From: an archaeon
GTDB lineage: Archaea; Thermoproteota; Nitrososphaeria; Nitrososphaerales; UBA183
DNA: 64,000 nucleotides
NCBI GenBank assembly: GCA_021807225.1
Contig: JAKAPI010000002.1
Location: 62,001 to 126,000, forward strand
Reading direction: 5' to 3'
Part shown: positions 50,063-58,595 of the stretch, in pieces
Numbering within the stretch: the stretch's first letter is position 1
How the letters are laid out: the number at the start of each line of letters is the position of its first letter
Translations under genes and position numbers: made by a program
Notes under the pieces: generated by a model
The model's input: the letters and a program-made list of their open reading frames with translations, nothing else
What the model was told of the DNA's origin: nothing
The model's database searches: none

Positions 50063-50311
50063 ATGGATTCATCGAGGCTTTTTTCGTGCCTTCGGATTCC
50101 GCTTATAATCTTTTGCGATTGTCGAAGTGATTTGCACCGCACTGATGCTCTGCTAGTCAGTCGGCGACTCCATGTGCGCTTTGTGGCCGCAATGTACGAC
50201 GGCACCAGGCGTCGCCGTCCGCTCCACTTCACCTTCGCCGCCGGTTCCGTGGCCAGGCAGCCGCTTGGCCAAGCGTGAACCTTATCGAGGTGGTCGCCCG
50301 GCTTGGGTGGA

Positions 50312-50575
50312 GACCTGAACCCGTCCGGGTCCGCGTGCCGTCGGGCCCGCGGACTTCAGACAGTTCGGGTTCGAGTCCCTTCGCCGATTCGGTGGCTTGC
50401 GAATTTACTTCGCTCGCCGCTCACATGCGAAAGTGATGGATGTTATTTGTGCGCCCATATTCTCGATTTCCCGGATACCAATGGTCCATACAGGTTACGA
50501 GCGCCAGCGACCCGAGGGAGCCGGGTTCCCCCGTTGCCGGAAACCACTTCAGGCCTCTCGACATCCTGACATCGC
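50312..50575. repeat. non-coding repeat family, copy 2 (with exact tRNA-end scar)
   Basis: It starts GACCTGAACCCG and contains CCGTCGGGCCCGC exactly (50338-50350), then a T-arm-like GTTCGGGTTCGAGTCCC (50363-50379). It continues colinear with the copies at 45133 and 52180 through GTGCGCCCAT, GGTTACGAGCGCC and GGAGCCGGGTT. The surrounding gap 50063-50721 shows no gene. Confidence 0.6.
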
Positions 50576-50721
50576 CCCGCTGGGCGGATATCGGCGACTA
50601 CTCTTCAATATCCACAAACTGTAGAGCCGGGAACGGGGCCTGCTAGTGCAGGTGCAATGAACCCTTACGCAGGGTCTCAACCAATGTCATCGTTAAGAAT
50701 CCTCGGCGTCCCCCGGAGGGG

Positions 50722-51981
50722 GTGCCGGAGGTCCGTGCCTTCTTTCCATCGACCAGGGGAGTCAGCAGGGAAGCAGCGTACCTCATAGCCGCCGGATTCC
50801 TGATCAACTTCGGAGGCGGCTACTTCATCGTAGCTCGCCCAGTGTACCTCTATCAAATTGGGTTCGACCCCACAATCGTCGGCATTCTGATTACAGTCCA
50901 GGGGCTCCTTGGTGTCGCACTTTCGATTCCGGTTGCCATGCTTTCGGATGTCGTGGGCAGGAAAAAGTTCGTCGTCTATGGGCTTTTGCTCGACGCCCTT
51001 GGTTCCTTCCTTTTCTTCTACTCGACCAGCCTCGCACTTCTGGTCGCAGCTCAGGTCGTCTTCGCTTTTGTGACCGCTGCGGCCGGGGCGCCCTTCTTCG
51101 CCTTCTTTACAGAGACGACGACCAACGAGAACCGCAACGACCTGTTCGTGATATTGGGCTTCGCCAGCGGCATCGCGACTTCAATAGGCAGTTACGCCTC
51201 AGGGCTCCCCCCATGGCTCGGTTCACTCTTGGGAGTGAACGAGGCCGCGGCCTTCCGAATCCTCTTCCTTGCCGTAGCGGTTTCGAGTCTGGCCGCGGGA
51301 TTGATTGCGCAGGTCTTCGTCCTTGAGAAGAACCCGAAGGTGCCGGGCGGTCCGCGTATCTCCCTCAGAGGCGCAATCAAGCTCCCAAGGAAGTCGATTG
51401 GCGTCGTGAAGAAGTTCTCGATAGTCAGCCTCACGGGGATGGGCGCGGGGATGCTCATCCCGCTTCTCCCTCTGTGGTACAGCCTGAAGTTCGGGGTGGA
51501 TGTTTCTGTCATCGGCCCGCTCTACGGATCGATCTTCCTGATGACAGCCATCGCGTCGCTATTCACTCCGGCTCTTGCAAGGCGGAAGGGAAGCATCTTC
51601 ACAATCGTGGTGCCGGACCTGGCGGGGGTAGTGGTCCTGCTCGCGATGCCGTTCTCTCCTGATTTTCTCTTCGCCGGGGTCCTCATGGTGGTCAGGAGTC
51701 TGCTCGCGAACATGTACACCCCAATCTACGAGTCTTTCATGATGAGTCGGATTGACCCGAGTGAGCGGGCAACCTCTTCTAGCATTATCCAGATGTTCGA
51801 TAATATCCCGAGGGCCTACGCTTCAGGTCTGGGGGGTTACCTGTTCTCGCTGGGTCTCCTTGACCTCCCGTTCTTCATCACGGGCTCTCTTTACGTCCTC
51901 TCCGACTCGCTTCTGTATCTATTCTTCGGGAAGGCAGAGTCCAGGCCCCCGGCACCTCAAGCGATGACAGAAACAGGGTGA
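50722..51981 (+). CDS. MFS transporter (12 TM)
   Basis: This 419-residue major facilitator protein has 12 hydrophobic segments in two halves. Motif A lies in loop 2-3 (VAMLSDVVGRKKFVVYG) and a weaker repeat in loop 8-9 (ARRKGSIFT). A central cytoplasmic loop contains FVLEKNPKVPGGPRISLRGAIKLPRKS. The start is GTG with CGTTAAGAAT about 27 nt upstream, a leaderless arrangement. The substrate is unknown. It is flanked on both sides by repeat-family copies. Confidence 0.85.
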   Translation: MPEVRAFFPSTRGVSREAAYLIAAGFLINFGGGYFIVARPVYLYQIGFDPTIVGILITVQGLLGVALSIPVAMLSDVVGRKKFVVYGLLLDALGSFLFFYSTSLALLVAAQVVFAFVTAAAGAPFFAFFTETTTNENRNDLFVILGFASGIATSIGSYASGLPPWLGSLLGVNEAAAFRILFLAVAVSSLAAGLIAQVFVLEKNPKVPGGPRISLRGAIKLPRKSIGVVKKFSIVSLTGMGAGMLIPLLPLWYSLKFGVDVSVIGPLYGSIFLMTAIASLFTPALARRKGSIFTIVVPDLAGVVVLLAMPFSPDFLFAGVLMVVRSLLANMYTPIYESFMMSRIDPSERATSSSIIQMFDNIPRAYASGLGGYLFSLGLLDLPFFITGSLYVLSDSLLYLFFGKAESRPPAPQAMTETG

Positions 51982-52179
51982 GCTATTCGGCTGGAGGCGC
52001 AACGAACCCCATGCACAATAGGACTTCCGTATTGGCCCCTATGTTCATAGAGTGTAACAGCTGTCAGACTGGCCTGTGATTCTCGTGGCTCAGCCTGATA
52101 TGGTCGCTACTCGCGGACATGACCGTCCGATCTTCTACAGCCATGCACATGGCTGCTCTTTCGGTTATTAACGAAGGCA

Positions 52180-52510
52180 GACCTGAGCCCTGTTCAGGTT
52201 CATGTCCCAGTTCCAGCCCACCCGGTTGCTCCTGTTTGACGAACGATCGCCGGCACGGACTCGGACTCTCCGCTGGGCCCACACTCGTTCGGGTTCGAGT
52301 CTTTTTACCGGTTCGGTGTATTGGGATGTTTCTTCGTTCGCGGCCAGCAGGCAACTGTACCGATGGACGTTGCTTATGCCCCCATCTTCTAAGTCCTTGG
52401 ATCCGTTAGACCAAGTGGGTCCCGGGCGCCGAGGATCGAGGGGAGCCAGGTTTTCCTGCTGGCAGGAGCCACTTCATGTCTCTTAACGTCCACAACAACG
52501 TCCTGACCCA
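52180..52510. repeat. non-coding repeat family, copy 3
   Basis: This is a diverged copy beginning GACCTGAGCCC and carrying a T-arm-like CGTTCGGGTTCGAGTC (about 52287-52302). It then has GTTTCTTCGTTCGCGGCC, CCCGGGCGCCGAGG and GGAGCCACTTCA, ending near TCTTAACGTCCACAACAACG. The tRNA acceptor end is decayed. A 16-nt palindrome AGCCATG-CA-CATGGCT precedes it (52138-52153). No gene is seen in 51982-52684. Confidence 0.55.
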
Positions 52511-52684
52511 GGGGGTGCATGGACGAATCCACTTCGAACATGTGTATGCGGTCCGGCGTTTCAGAAAACTCCAGTTGAAAAGGCCGAAGTCTGCAACGTG
52601 GGAATCAGTTTCACAGAGCCCCGTACTGACGAATAGCTCGATTCGGATGCTTTAACTGGAACGCAAGCCGGAACAGGAAATGCC

Positions 52685-53395
52685 TTGGCAGAATTTGTCC
52701 TGGTGCCGGGTGCATGGCTCGGGGCGTGGGCCTGGAAGAGGGTGGTCCCTCTTCTAGAGAGGCGCGGTCATTCTGCCCATCCCGTGACCCTTACAGGGAT
52801 TGGAGAGAGGGTGCATCTTGCGGGTGGAGGGGTCGGAATGGAGACGGGGATTCAAGACGTTCTGAACGTTATCAGGTACAACGACCTTGACGACATTGTG
52901 CTTGTGGGGCACAGCTTTGCTGGCAAAGTTGCAGCTGCCGTGGCGGACCGGGACACGGACAAGATCAAGATGGTCCTCTATCTAGACGGATTCCATCCAG
53001 AGAAAGTCCGTATACCTCAGGGGAACTTTCCCGACGAGTTCCCTATCAGTGGCTCGGTGGTGCCTCTGCCCGGGGAATTCCTCGAATCGGTCGGGAAGGA
53101 CGTTCAGGGGACCGACCGGGAGTGGCTTCTTTCGAAGGTCACTCCGACGCCCGTCAAGTATCTCCGCGACCCGATTACACTCTCGGAAAGGTTCGACTCC
53201 GTGAGGAGCGCGTACATTTTCTGCACGTTGGGCGACACGCTCTCCTGGTACCTTTCGCAGTCTCCTGGCGGCAAAGTGGACGAAGTGCTGAAAGCGAACT
53301 TGGACGGGCCATATAGGCTCGTCAAGTCCGGCCATTGGCCAATGATAACGAAACCAAAAGAGCTCGCAGAAGCAATGATGGCCCTTGCCGAATGA
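52685..53395 (+). CDS. alpha/beta hydrolase
   Basis: The 236-residue hydrolase has an N-terminal strand FVLVPGAWLGAWAWKRVVPLL (oxyanion region), nucleophile elbow GHSFAG with Ser in VLVGHSFAG, and a catalytic His in SGHWPMITKPKELAEAM. It resembles the small esterase / salicylate-esterase-like group. TTG start with CTTTAACTGG about 30 nt upstream. No cap domain of note; the substrate is unknown. Confidence 0.85.
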   Translation: MAEFVLVPGAWLGAWAWKRVVPLLERRGHSAHPVTLTGIGERVHLAGGGVGMETGIQDVLNVIRYNDLDDIVLVGHSFAGKVAAAVADRDTDKIKMVLYLDGFHPEKVRIPQGNFPDEFPISGSVVPLPGEFLESVGKDVQGTDREWLLSKVTPTPVKYLRDPITLSERFDSVRSAYIFCTLGDTLSWYLSQSPGGKVDEVLKANLDGPYRLVKSGHWPMITKPKELAEAMMALAE

Positions 53396-53868
53396 CGTGT
53401 CATGATGAAATTCTCGGTCCTGGAGCTTGGGCCGGTTACGTCGCCTGACTTCGTAAAGTTTGTTGAGAAGTACAATGCGTGTGGGGCGGCTGTTGGTGTG
53501 TCTTCCAGCATAACCCGTAGGGGAAATGAACAGGGAGTGCGTCGGCGAACAAAGCTCTCAAGAAGAAGCTTGTTACGGGGTCCAAGTCCCATTCGGCCCT
53601 GGTCTACGACGGGCAAGATTTAATCGGTTGGTGCCTCTTCGGTCGACCGGCCGAGCTTCCGGGCCGGATGCACGCATATTGTAGGCTTGGACTGGCCCTG
53701 CCGGACTGGAGAATACTCTGTTTTTCGTAGACCGAGACAGGAGGAACGAAGGAGTAGCAAAGGCTGCGTTGGAACGCGTACTGCGAATTATTGCTGAGAC
53801 AGTATAGTGCCGGACGTTATCTATGTGCCAATCTTCTTGATTCCCGGACCCCAAATGACCAACATGGG
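53396..53868. other. gene-poor gap with a partial repeat copy
   Basis: A 73-codon frame at 53402-53623 starts plausibly (MMKFSVLELGPVTSPDFVKF) but degenerates into Arg/Ser-rich sequence, so it may be a broken gene. From about 53812 the sequence follows the non-coding repeat family (GACGTTAT, TGCCAATCTTCTTGATTCCCGGACC, GGTTACGGGCGC), running into the next gene's 3' end at about 53905. Confidence 0.4.
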
Positions 53869-54510
53869 TTACGGGCGCTGCTGACTGAGGGGGGCCACAT
53901 CTGCGAATCCTCCCCGTAGCTTGAACGTCCATTGGAGAAGCGCGCTTATCAGCTCCTGCAATAGTTGACGAGCTCGTTCGTCCGTCAGGCGAAGCTGGGG
54001 GTCGAACTTCTCTCGCGAGTTGGCAAGAAGAAATTGGGGCTGGTTTATCGGATGCATATTGAGATCCACCATGATCTTCCTGAGCTCAAGCTGGGCCCTC
54101 GCGCCTCCTTTCGACCCTGTGGACGCGCTCACTATCGCAGCGGGCTTCCCGTCCCAAGAATTGTCTCCGTCCGGCCTGTTTCCCCACTCGACGGCGTTCT
54201 TCATCACAGCAGAGATGCTAAGGTTGTATTCGGGTTCAGCGAAGATAATGGCGTCAGCCGCCCGAATCTTGCCCTTGAATTCCTTTACCGCAGGCGGCAT
54301 GGTCTTCTCTAGGTCTTCGTTGAAAAGAGGGAACCGAGAGACATCGTATAGCTCGAGGGTGACATCCGCAGACAAAAACTCCTGCGCTGCGATTAGTAGG
54401 GCCGTGTTATAGGAATCTCTGCGGCCGCTGCCCGAAATTCCAAGAATCTTGACGGCGCTTGTCTTTTGCTCTGCTTTTGCAACCGCGTCGTGGGGCGGCA
54501 CTAACATCAT
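53869..54510 (-). CDS. NADPH-dependent FMN reductase-like flavoprotein
   Basis: The protein has about 213 residues and a flavodoxin-like fold. The FMN phosphate loop is GISGSGRRDSYN, with a second loop FAEPEYNLSISAVMKNAVEW and a third SASTGSKGGARAQ. It resembles ChrR/SsuE-type quinone or azo reductases. The start is probably ATG 54510 or 54507, because the TATA palindrome centred at 54537 places transcription start there; ATG 54525 would lie in the operator. The last ~10 residues come from repeat-family sequence, so the original C-terminus may be replaced. It is divergent from an HxlR-type regulator. Confidence 0.85.
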   Translation of the reverse strand: MMLVPPHDAVAKAEQKTSAVKILGISGSGRRDSYNTALLIAAQEFLSADVTLELYDVSRFPLFNEDLEKTMPPAVKEFKGKIRAADAIIFAEPEYNLSISAVMKNAVEWGNRPDGDNSWDGKPAAIVSASTGSKGGARAQLELRKIMVDLNMHPINQPQFLLANSREKFDPQLRLTDERARQLLQELISALLQWTFKLRGGFADVAPLSQQRP

Positions 54511-54525
54511 GTTAGCCGCTAACAT
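54501..54525. promoter_or_regulatory. overlapping palindromes, probable HxlR operator
   Basis: Three alternating half-sites form two overlapping perfect dyads: CTAACAT-C-ATGTTAG (54501-54515) and ATGTTAGC-C-GCTAACAT (54509-54525). They cover the start region of the flavin reductase transcript. Confidence 0.65.
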
Positions 54526-54532
54526 AACACAA

Positions 54533-54542
54533 GTTTATAAAC
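54533..54542. promoter_or_regulatory. palindromic bidirectional TATA box
   Basis: GTTTATAAAC is a perfect 10-bp palindrome located about 27 nt from the predicted starts on both strands (54510 minus, 54567 plus). It can therefore direct both divergent genes. Confidence 0.6.
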
Positions 54543-54566
54543 TGAAACGGGCACCCATGGCAGTAG

Positions 54567-54914
54567 ATGGCATTTGCGACACTAGCCGATGAGAAGGCCA
54601 CCTGCGATCCCGAAGTCTGTTCGTTGATTCGCGGGATAAAGCGGGCAGGTTCTCCCTGGAATCTCATAGTGACCGCCTATCTTCTTGAGAAACCCCGTCG
54701 GTTCAACGAGATTCTCCAAGTCGGCAGGAACGACTCCCTCAACTCAAGAACCCTTTCCCGGACGCTGAAGCAACTGGTCGGTGAAGGTTTCATAGCGCGG
54801 CGGGTGGTCAATACTCAACCTTTTGCAGTGGAATACGCCCTGACACGGGAAGGCGAAAGGCTGCGCAAGTTGCTGGAAGCGTACAGAGCCCTGGATCCAA
54901 GGGCGAGGCGGTAG
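54567..54914 (+). CDS. HxlR-family winged-helix regulator
   Basis: This 115-residue protein has the HxlR pattern: CDPEVCSLIRGIKRAGSPWNLIVTAYLLEKPRRFNEIL, then LNSRTLSRTLKQLVGEGFIARRVV and VEYALTREGERLRKLLEAY. Two cysteines near the N-terminus (C13 and C18) could sense thiol stress or aldehydes, as in HypR/YodB. It is transcribed divergently from the flavin reductase through a shared TATA box, with the operator on the reductase side. Control of the reductase is the natural inference. Confidence 0.88.
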   Translation: MAFATLADEKATCDPEVCSLIRGIKRAGSPWNLIVTAYLLEKPRRFNEILQVGRNDSLNSRTLSRTLKQLVGEGFIARRVVNTQPFAVEYALTREGERLRKLLEAYRALDPRARR

Positions 54915-55179
54915 GCTCACCTTGACGTCCAGCCAACGCGCCCAAGCCTACTGCGATTGGAACTTTCCCAGACGCCAGTTTCATACGCTGGGGGGATGAC
55001 GGCGTCGTTCCAAACCTGACCGTTCAAAGCCACTGACCGAGCTCGCCAGTTCAACAAAATGCACAAGGCATTGAGTGATAGGGTGACTAATTTTCAGCAG
55101 AAGCGAAAAGGGATTATTCACACACAAGTCTACCAAGTCCGACCAGAAACAACAGTCAAATCACTCGGAAAGTGCCTGT

Positions 55180-55941
55180 TTGCCGCATAGGTTGTTCTCG
55201 ACTGAACAGCGGGACCGCATCAAAGACCGCCTCCTTGAGATGGGGAGGTCGGATAGCCGGATAGTCTCGGCCGCATTGGTCGGGTCGAGCGCAACAGGAG
55301 GAGACCGGTGGTCAGATTTGGACGTCACCTTCGGCCTGAAAGCCGAAGCCAAGCTCGAACCCGTCCTCTCCGACTGGACCGCAAGCCTCCGACAGGAGTT
55401 CGACGCCGTTCATCTCTTTGACCTCCCCCATTGGACCTCACTGTATCGTGTCTTCCTCTTCCCCGGCAATCTGCAGGTGGACGTTTCGTTCACCCCGGAG
55501 GCAGACTTCGGCGCGAACGGGCCTCGTTTCAAGCTGGTCTTCGGCAAGGCCACAGAGAAGGCTAGGCCGCAACAGCCTACGCCGCAACACCTCTTCGGAT
55601 ACGCAGTCCATCACCTGGTCCGGGCGCGTTTCTGCATCGAGCGCGGGCGACTCTGGCAGGCGGAGTACTGGATCAGCGCCGCCCGCGACTACGTCTTGGC
55701 GCTTGCGTGCCTTCAACGGGGGCTAAGCACAGACAATGGGCGTGGATTCGACAGCCTGCCGGGCGATGTCACGAGGCCGCTCGCGGGTTCACTCGTACGC
55801 TCACTGGGCCGGAGAACGCTCCTTGGAGCGCTGGAAAAGACCGTGGAAGGGCTTCTTGAGAATTCAAGAGACGTCGGGGAGCCCGCCTTGAGACTCAAGG
55901 GACAGTTGCGGAACCTGAGTTCACACTCCCTGGGCGACTAG
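55180..55941 (+). CDS. aminoglycoside-nucleotidyltransferase-like protein
   Basis: This 253-residue protein has a pol-beta nucleotidyltransferase domain: GSSATGGDRWSDLDVTF matches GSxxxGxxxxxDxD, with a third carboxylate in LQVDVSF. A C-terminal helical HEPN-like or kanamycin-NTase-like region follows (LFGYAVHHLVRARFCIERGRLWQAEYWISAARDYVLALACLQ). The fusion of NTase and helical domain in one chain recalls aminoglycoside nucleotidyltransferases or MNT-HEPN. TTG start (a second TTG is at 55192). The 265-nt gap upstream shows nothing. Confidence 0.75.
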   Translation: MPHRLFSTEQRDRIKDRLLEMGRSDSRIVSAALVGSSATGGDRWSDLDVTFGLKAEAKLEPVLSDWTASLRQEFDAVHLFDLPHWTSLYRVFLFPGNLQVDVSFTPEADFGANGPRFKLVFGKATEKARPQQPTPQHLFGYAVHHLVRARFCIERGRLWQAEYWISAARDYVLALACLQRGLSTDNGRGFDSLPGDVTRPLAGSLVRSLGRRTLLGALEKTVEGLLENSRDVGEPALRLKGQLRNLSSHSLGD

Positions 55942-56037
55942 ACTGCCTACTTCAACCTCAGTGGGCCTGATTGACGCGCCGACTCGGTACGATGGATCCG
56001 CATCATGCCACGTAGTGCCCTCCTCCCTTTTGTTCAC

Positions 56038-56053
56038 CAACATGCACATGTTG
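56038..56053. terminator. hairpin between convergent genes
   Basis: CAACATG-CA-CATGTTG is a perfect 7-bp-arm palindrome between two converging stop codons (55941 and 56109). A position-based terminator call; no long T-run follows. Confidence 0.35.
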
Positions 56054-56108
56054 TCGAACAGTGCGACGGGAGGACACGCCTCCGGATGCTCTCGTCAGAA
56101 TGAGTGAG

Positions 56109-56864
56109 CTAGAGATTCGACCTGATTTGGATGTCCGCGGCTCCGGACGTAGAACAGCAGGCAGGGTTCTCGTAGCTCTGCCTGCTCATGTAGATCATCG
56201 ACTCGTCCTGGGTGACGACCGCCCGGAAGTTCGTAGGCGCGTCCCCAGATACCGTGAACAGCTTCTCGGAGTCGACGATGAGGATGTTGCTCGCGCAGCA
56301 GAGGGTCTTGTCCGGCGTTATCCGCAACTTCGAGGCTCCTTTGAAAGCGCCGTCCGCGAGGGCTATCTTGATGTTCGAGCCTCTGTTGCGGGCCTTCTTG
56401 AGAGACTCGGCGATTCCAGCGAGGAGTGTCTCGTCATCGAACATCACCAGGACTTCCCTTCTCGACGCTTCTATCGTCTCTTTCATTTTCTCCACTATGT
56501 TGCGGGACCCCTTGACGATGTAGGCCAGTTCCGCGTCTTCGCTCTTTCCACTCGCGCGAATCGGCTCGAGGAGCTTGGTCAGCTCCTTCACCTTCTTCGA
56601 CTGCCTTCGGTGATTTTCATCGGCCTGGCTCTGAAGGTTCGAGGCAATCTGGTCCACGCCCAGCGCCCGGTACAGACTGGGGGTCCCATGTTGGACAATG
56701 ATCAGGTTCTTCTCTTCAAGCTCCTTAAGCGCGTAATAGATCTTGGAGTCCGGGATGCCTGTCAGGCCGCAGAGGCTGGTGGCCGAGACCGGCTGATTCT
56801 CCAGTATCGAAAGGAAAGCCCTGGCTGCATAGGCGGTGAGCCCGAGTTCCCTGACCCTAGACAG
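56109..56864 (-). CDS. TrmB-like regulator with CC pairs; start codon missing
   Basis: The winged helix is typical TrmB: RELGLTAYAARAFLSILENQPVSA, SLCGLTGIPDSKIYYALKELEEKNLI. It is followed by a coiled coil and a PLD-like sensor domain (EVLVMFDDETLLAGIAESLKKARNRGSNIKIAL). The sensor contains two adjacent-cysteine pairs, KTLCCASN and NPACCSTS, suited to metal or sulfur sensing. No ATG/GTG/TTG precedes the HTH; GTG 56657 would remove it. CTG 56864 is a candidate start, or a frameshift/assembly error exists (an ATG in the next frame lies at about 56885). It is divergent from the CC-rich peptide gene. Confidence 0.75.
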   Translation of the reverse strand: MSRVRELGLTAYAARAFLSILENQPVSATSLCGLTGIPDSKIYYALKELEEKNLIIVQHGTPSLYRALGVDQIASNLQSQADENHRRQSKKVKELTKLLEPIRASGKSEDAELAYIVKGSRNIVEKMKETIEASRREVLVMFDDETLLAGIAESLKKARNRGSNIKIALADGAFKGASKLRITPDKTLCCASNILIVDSEKLFTVSGDAPTNFRAVVTQDESMIYMSRQSYENPACCSTSGAADIQIRSNL

Positions 56865-56942
56865 TATAGCGTCTTTTGCTCCATCGACTTCGGTTGACCG
56901 CGTCTTCTTACTCCCCCTGAGTAGAAACAGTCAGGCAACCAA

Positions 56943-56974
56943 TATATACTTTCCTACTACCCAAGGTAAGTAGG
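56943..56974. promoter_or_regulatory. bidirectional TATA and inverted repeat of the CC-peptide promoter
   Basis: TATATA at 56943-56948 is about 27 nt from the GTG of the CC-rich gene. The next bases form CCTACTACC / GGT-A-AGTAGG (56953-56974; one bulged base), an inverted repeat reaching the start codon, a likely TrmB-like regulator site. Confidence 0.55.
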
Positions 56975-57273
56975 TGAATACAACAACGTCGAACCAAAGT
57001 AGCAAGCAGGAAGCCGTAGCGGAACAGAAACCAAAGGGCGGCTTTATCGCAGGCAAGGAAATCCCGACGGTCGCCACAGGCAGCTGTTGCGGGACCGGAG
57101 CCGCAGGAAGCTGCTGCGGAACCGAAGGCTCGGCAGCGGGGCAGGCTGGAGACTGTTGCGGGACCACGTCCGTGCCGTCTGGAGCCAGCAATGCCGGAGG
57201 TTGTTCTGGCGACAAAGCGCAGGCCGCCGCGTCTTCCTGTGGATGCGGGTCGTCAGATTGCTGCACTACCTAG
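56974..57273 (+). CDS. small cysteine-rich protein with CCGT repeats
   Basis: The 99-residue protein has a leader-like N-terminal 36 residues without Cys (MNTTTSNQSSKQEAVAEQKP, then GGFIAGKEIPTVATG). A Gly/Ser/Ala-rich region follows with 11 Cys: GSCCGT, GSCCGT, GDCCGT, GGCSG, SSCGCGSSDCC. No aromatic residues occur after F24. It could be a metallothionein-like metal or sulfur store, or a RiPP-type precursor. It has its own leaderless promoter with operator and is divergent from a regulator that itself has CC pairs. A peptidase and a SufS-fold enzyme follow downstream. No family is recognised. Confidence 0.7.
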   Translation: MNTTTSNQSSKQEAVAEQKPKGGFIAGKEIPTVATGSCCGTGAAGSCCGTEGSAAGQAGDCCGTTSVPSGASNAGGCSGDKAQAAASSCGCGSSDCCTT

Positions 57274-57356
57274 ACCCGGCCCAGGGGAGCTTCCTCGACC
57301 CCCTCGAGGCAGAGGGGGCCTCCCCTATTTCGCCGAACCGGGAGCCCCGTTCGCGA

Positions 57357-58580
57357 GTGCTCCTTCCAGAGCTGCGCCGTCTCCTGGCCCTCGTCTCCAC
57401 CTCTCGCACGAGCGAGGACCTGAAGGAGCTTTGTTCCGAGAAGTTCCGCGGGAGGAGCAGCGCATCAGGCAACTCACTTGCAGCCGAATGGATCGAATCC
57501 AAGTTATCTGGTTTAGGGCTTCGCCCGAGCGTACAAGCATTCGCAGAATCGACCCCTGTCTTCCATCTGCAGTCCCTGCCCGAACTATCGATCGTCGATG
57601 GAAACAGGGGCCCGCGTTCCTTGGAACACAGGGTGGAGTTCGCGGAGCACTACAGGTCGGCGCCCCTGAGCGACCCCAAGGAAGGCCTGGCAAGGGCGTG
57701 GGACCCGAGCATCGGTCATCAGGACGAATGGGTCATGGTGGACAAAGCCCTAGGAGGAGGCGAACTCGAGGAAACGGCCCTCCTTGCCGCATCCTCGGGT
57801 GCCCTTGGAATCCTCATGCCGAACGGCGTCGGGAGGGACGGCTTCATGTCCAAGCAGTTGCTGGGCGCGCCCCCAATCCAACTTCCCGTGCTCCGAGTGA
57901 GGCCGGACATCCTGTCGACGCTGAACTCGAAGAGAATCCGAGCGTCAGTGCCCATTCAGAGGAAGGCGGCCACGGGCAGAAACATCCAAGCCGAAATCCC
58001 GGGGACGAACCCAGATTTCGCAGGGTCGCCACTAGTCCTCGGCGCCCATTACGACGCCGTGGGCGACGATCCCGAAGGTCATCGCTTCCAGGGGGCAGGA
58101 GATAACGCCGCGGGGGTCGCGGCCATCCTCGAACTGGCCCGACTACTGTCTTCATCTGACTGCAAGCCCGTCAGACCCATCAGGTTCGTGGCTTTCGACG
58201 GAGAAGAGATTGGCGCCCTGGGGTCGAAGGCGTATGCCGAGGGCTTCGTCCGCGATATCGCGGACCCTCTGGTGATCAACCTCGACGGGGCCGCAGCCTA
58301 CAACGGGGTCGCGTACGTGGAGGCGAGCAGGAACGCAGGTCCGATCGTCGACGCCCTAGACTTCGCGGGGGCGAAGCTGGGGATGCCTCTCGCCTTTGGA
58401 AACATAGCCTCCGACAACAGAAGGTTCGCAGGACTCGGCTTCAAATCTGTAGGCGTGGCTCTGGGCGCCAAGGCCATCCATTCGCCTGCTGACACATACG
58501 AGTCAGTTGACCCACAGGCGACGAGGAGAGCCGTCGAACTCTTGCTCACGACCGCGTGGATGCTGGCGTACCCGAACTAG
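57357..58580 (+). CDS. M28-family zinc aminopeptidase
   Basis: This protein of about 407 residues has the M28 site set: LGAHYDAVG (His and Asp-bridge region), GAGDNAAGVA (bridging Asp), FDGEEIGALGS (general base Glu and ligand), INLDGAA and IHSPADTYESVD (last His). A PA-like insertion lies between residues 110 and 190. No signal peptide is visible, so it may be cytoplasmic. GTG 57357 with CTATTTC about 28 nt upstream is preferred; ATG 57243 would overlap the CC-rich gene by 31 nt. It could process the CC-rich peptide, but this is only positional inference. The next gene follows after 15 nt. Confidence 0.85.
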   Translation: MLLPELRRLLALVSTSRTSEDLKELCSEKFRGRSSASGNSLAAEWIESKLSGLGLRPSVQAFAESTPVFHLQSLPELSIVDGNRGPRSLEHRVEFAEHYRSAPLSDPKEGLARAWDPSIGHQDEWVMVDKALGGGELEETALLAASSGALGILMPNGVGRDGFMSKQLLGAPPIQLPVLRVRPDILSTLNSKRIRASVPIQRKAATGRNIQAEIPGTNPDFAGSPLVLGAHYDAVGDDPEGHRFQGAGDNAAGVAAILELARLLSSSDCKPVRPIRFVAFDGEEIGALGSKAYAEGFVRDIADPLVINLDGAAAYNGVAYVEASRNAGPIVDALDFAGAKLGMPLAFGNIASDNRRFAGLGFKSVGVALGAKAIHSPADTYESVDPQATRRAVELLLTTAWMLAYPN

Positions 58581-58595
58581 GAGAGGAAACCGGGT

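Noticed and set aside
53402..53623. Small gene after the alpha/beta hydrolase
   Set aside because: The first 35 residues look protein-like but the rest is Arg/Ser-rich and partly non-coding in character; no promoter is evident. Possible remnant only.
55180..55941. MNT-HEPN toxin-antitoxin fusion
   Set aside because: The nucleotidyltransferase motif is clear, but the HEPN RX4-6H motif cannot be confirmed in the helical part and there is no partner gene.
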